This document shows positions 6,657-6,897 of a stretch of DNA of 6,897 nt, piece after piece. The DNA lies in NCBI GenBank assembly GCA_030626465.1, contig DAOUOU010000151.1, forward strand, positions 1 through 6,897, given 5' to 3'. The notes under the pieces are model-generated. The model saw only the letters and a list, made by a program, of their open reading frames with translations, was not told the origin of the DNA and ran no database searches. This DNA is from Bacteroidales bacterium. GTDB lineage: Bacteria; Bacteroidota; Bacteroidia; Bacteroidales; UBA10428. The position numbers and the translations under genes are program-made. Position 1 is the first letter of the stretch. Each line of letters starts with the position of its first letter.

Positions 6657-6897
6657 ATGCTTTTTACATTCATTACGGTTCGTATTATTGATATCGTTGA
6701 TATTTTACTGGTAGCATTACTCATGTACCAGATCTATATTATAATCAGGGGTACGGCTGCAATCAACATTTTTATTGCGGTAATAGGCATATGGCTGCTG
6801 CACTTTTTTGTAAGCATGTTTAAGATGAAATTGCTTGCTTCTATTCTTGGGGCCGTAATTGAGGGTGGAGCCATCGCACTCATTATTCTTTTTCAAC
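6657..6897 (+). CDS. cdaA: Diadenylate cyclase CdaA, N-terminal part
   Basis: Only the first 80 codons are inside the window; the frame is open to the right edge. The visible part is the membrane anchor: hydrophobic segments at about 12-30, 36-54 and 60-79, with the CdaA-typical features DIVDILLVALLMYQIY (12-27), IRGTAAINIF (30-39) and the closing ALIILFQ (74-80), where family members continue with Pro-Glu into the linker. The catalytic DAC domain, with its DGA and RHR motifs, would lie beyond the edge and cannot be checked. The family makes cyclic di-AMP from two ATP at the inner face of the cytoplasmic membrane. An in-frame TGA at 6651-6653 shows that ATG 6657 is the first possible ATG. No Shine-Dalgarno site is visible. 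The gene follows folP by 44 bases with no terminator-like stem, so one message is likely. No CdaR or GlmM partner, as found in Firmicutes, is visible here. Confidence 0.92.
   Translation, partial: MLFTFITVRIIDIVDILLVALLMYQIYIIIRGTAAINIFIAVIGIWLLHFFVSMFKMKLLASILGAVIEGGAIALIILFQ

Overview
The window looks like chromosomal DNA of a Bacteroidetes member, probably of the Bacteroidales or Marinilabiliales type. The grounds are AT-rich coding sequence, starts without clear Shine-Dalgarno sites, protein sequences of Bacteroidetes flavour, and the neighbourhood of triosephosphate isomerase, a DoxX/MauE-like membrane protein of the BT_3928 type, dihydropteroate synthase and diadenylate cyclase. That neighbourhood matches what I remember of Bacteroides and relatives; no search was run.

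Layout: two gene groups diverge from a 78-base gap at 5659-5736. Leftward (minus strand) run tmk (thymidylate kinase), a six-TM redox-like membrane protein whose start overlaps the tmk stop by four bases, a 312-base gap, tpiA, and 16 bases further on a very large exported protein of unknown function that leaves the window at position 1 after 882 residues. Rightward (plus strand) run folP (dihydropteroate synthase) and, 44 bases later, the membrane N-terminus of the diadenylate cyclase CdaA, which leaves the window at its right end.

The 312-base gap is the only sizeable non-coding stretch. Its right half is a mosaic repeat: an AT-rich inverted repeat, a GC-rich hairpin cluster built on CCTGCCTG/CAGACAGG units, and a direct repeat flanking that cluster. 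It looks like a dispersed intergenic element. Its left half is the tpiA leader and may hold a promoter, but I found no convincing -33/-7 pair.

The genes are mostly housekeeping: dTMP phosphorylation, glycolysis, folate synthesis and c-di-AMP signalling. The two parts least explained by known biology are the membrane protein, which combines a DCGCFG motif predicted to face the periplasm with a thioredoxin-like domain that lacks cysteines, and the large exported protein. No tRNA, rRNA, CRISPR array, transposase or phage gene was seen.
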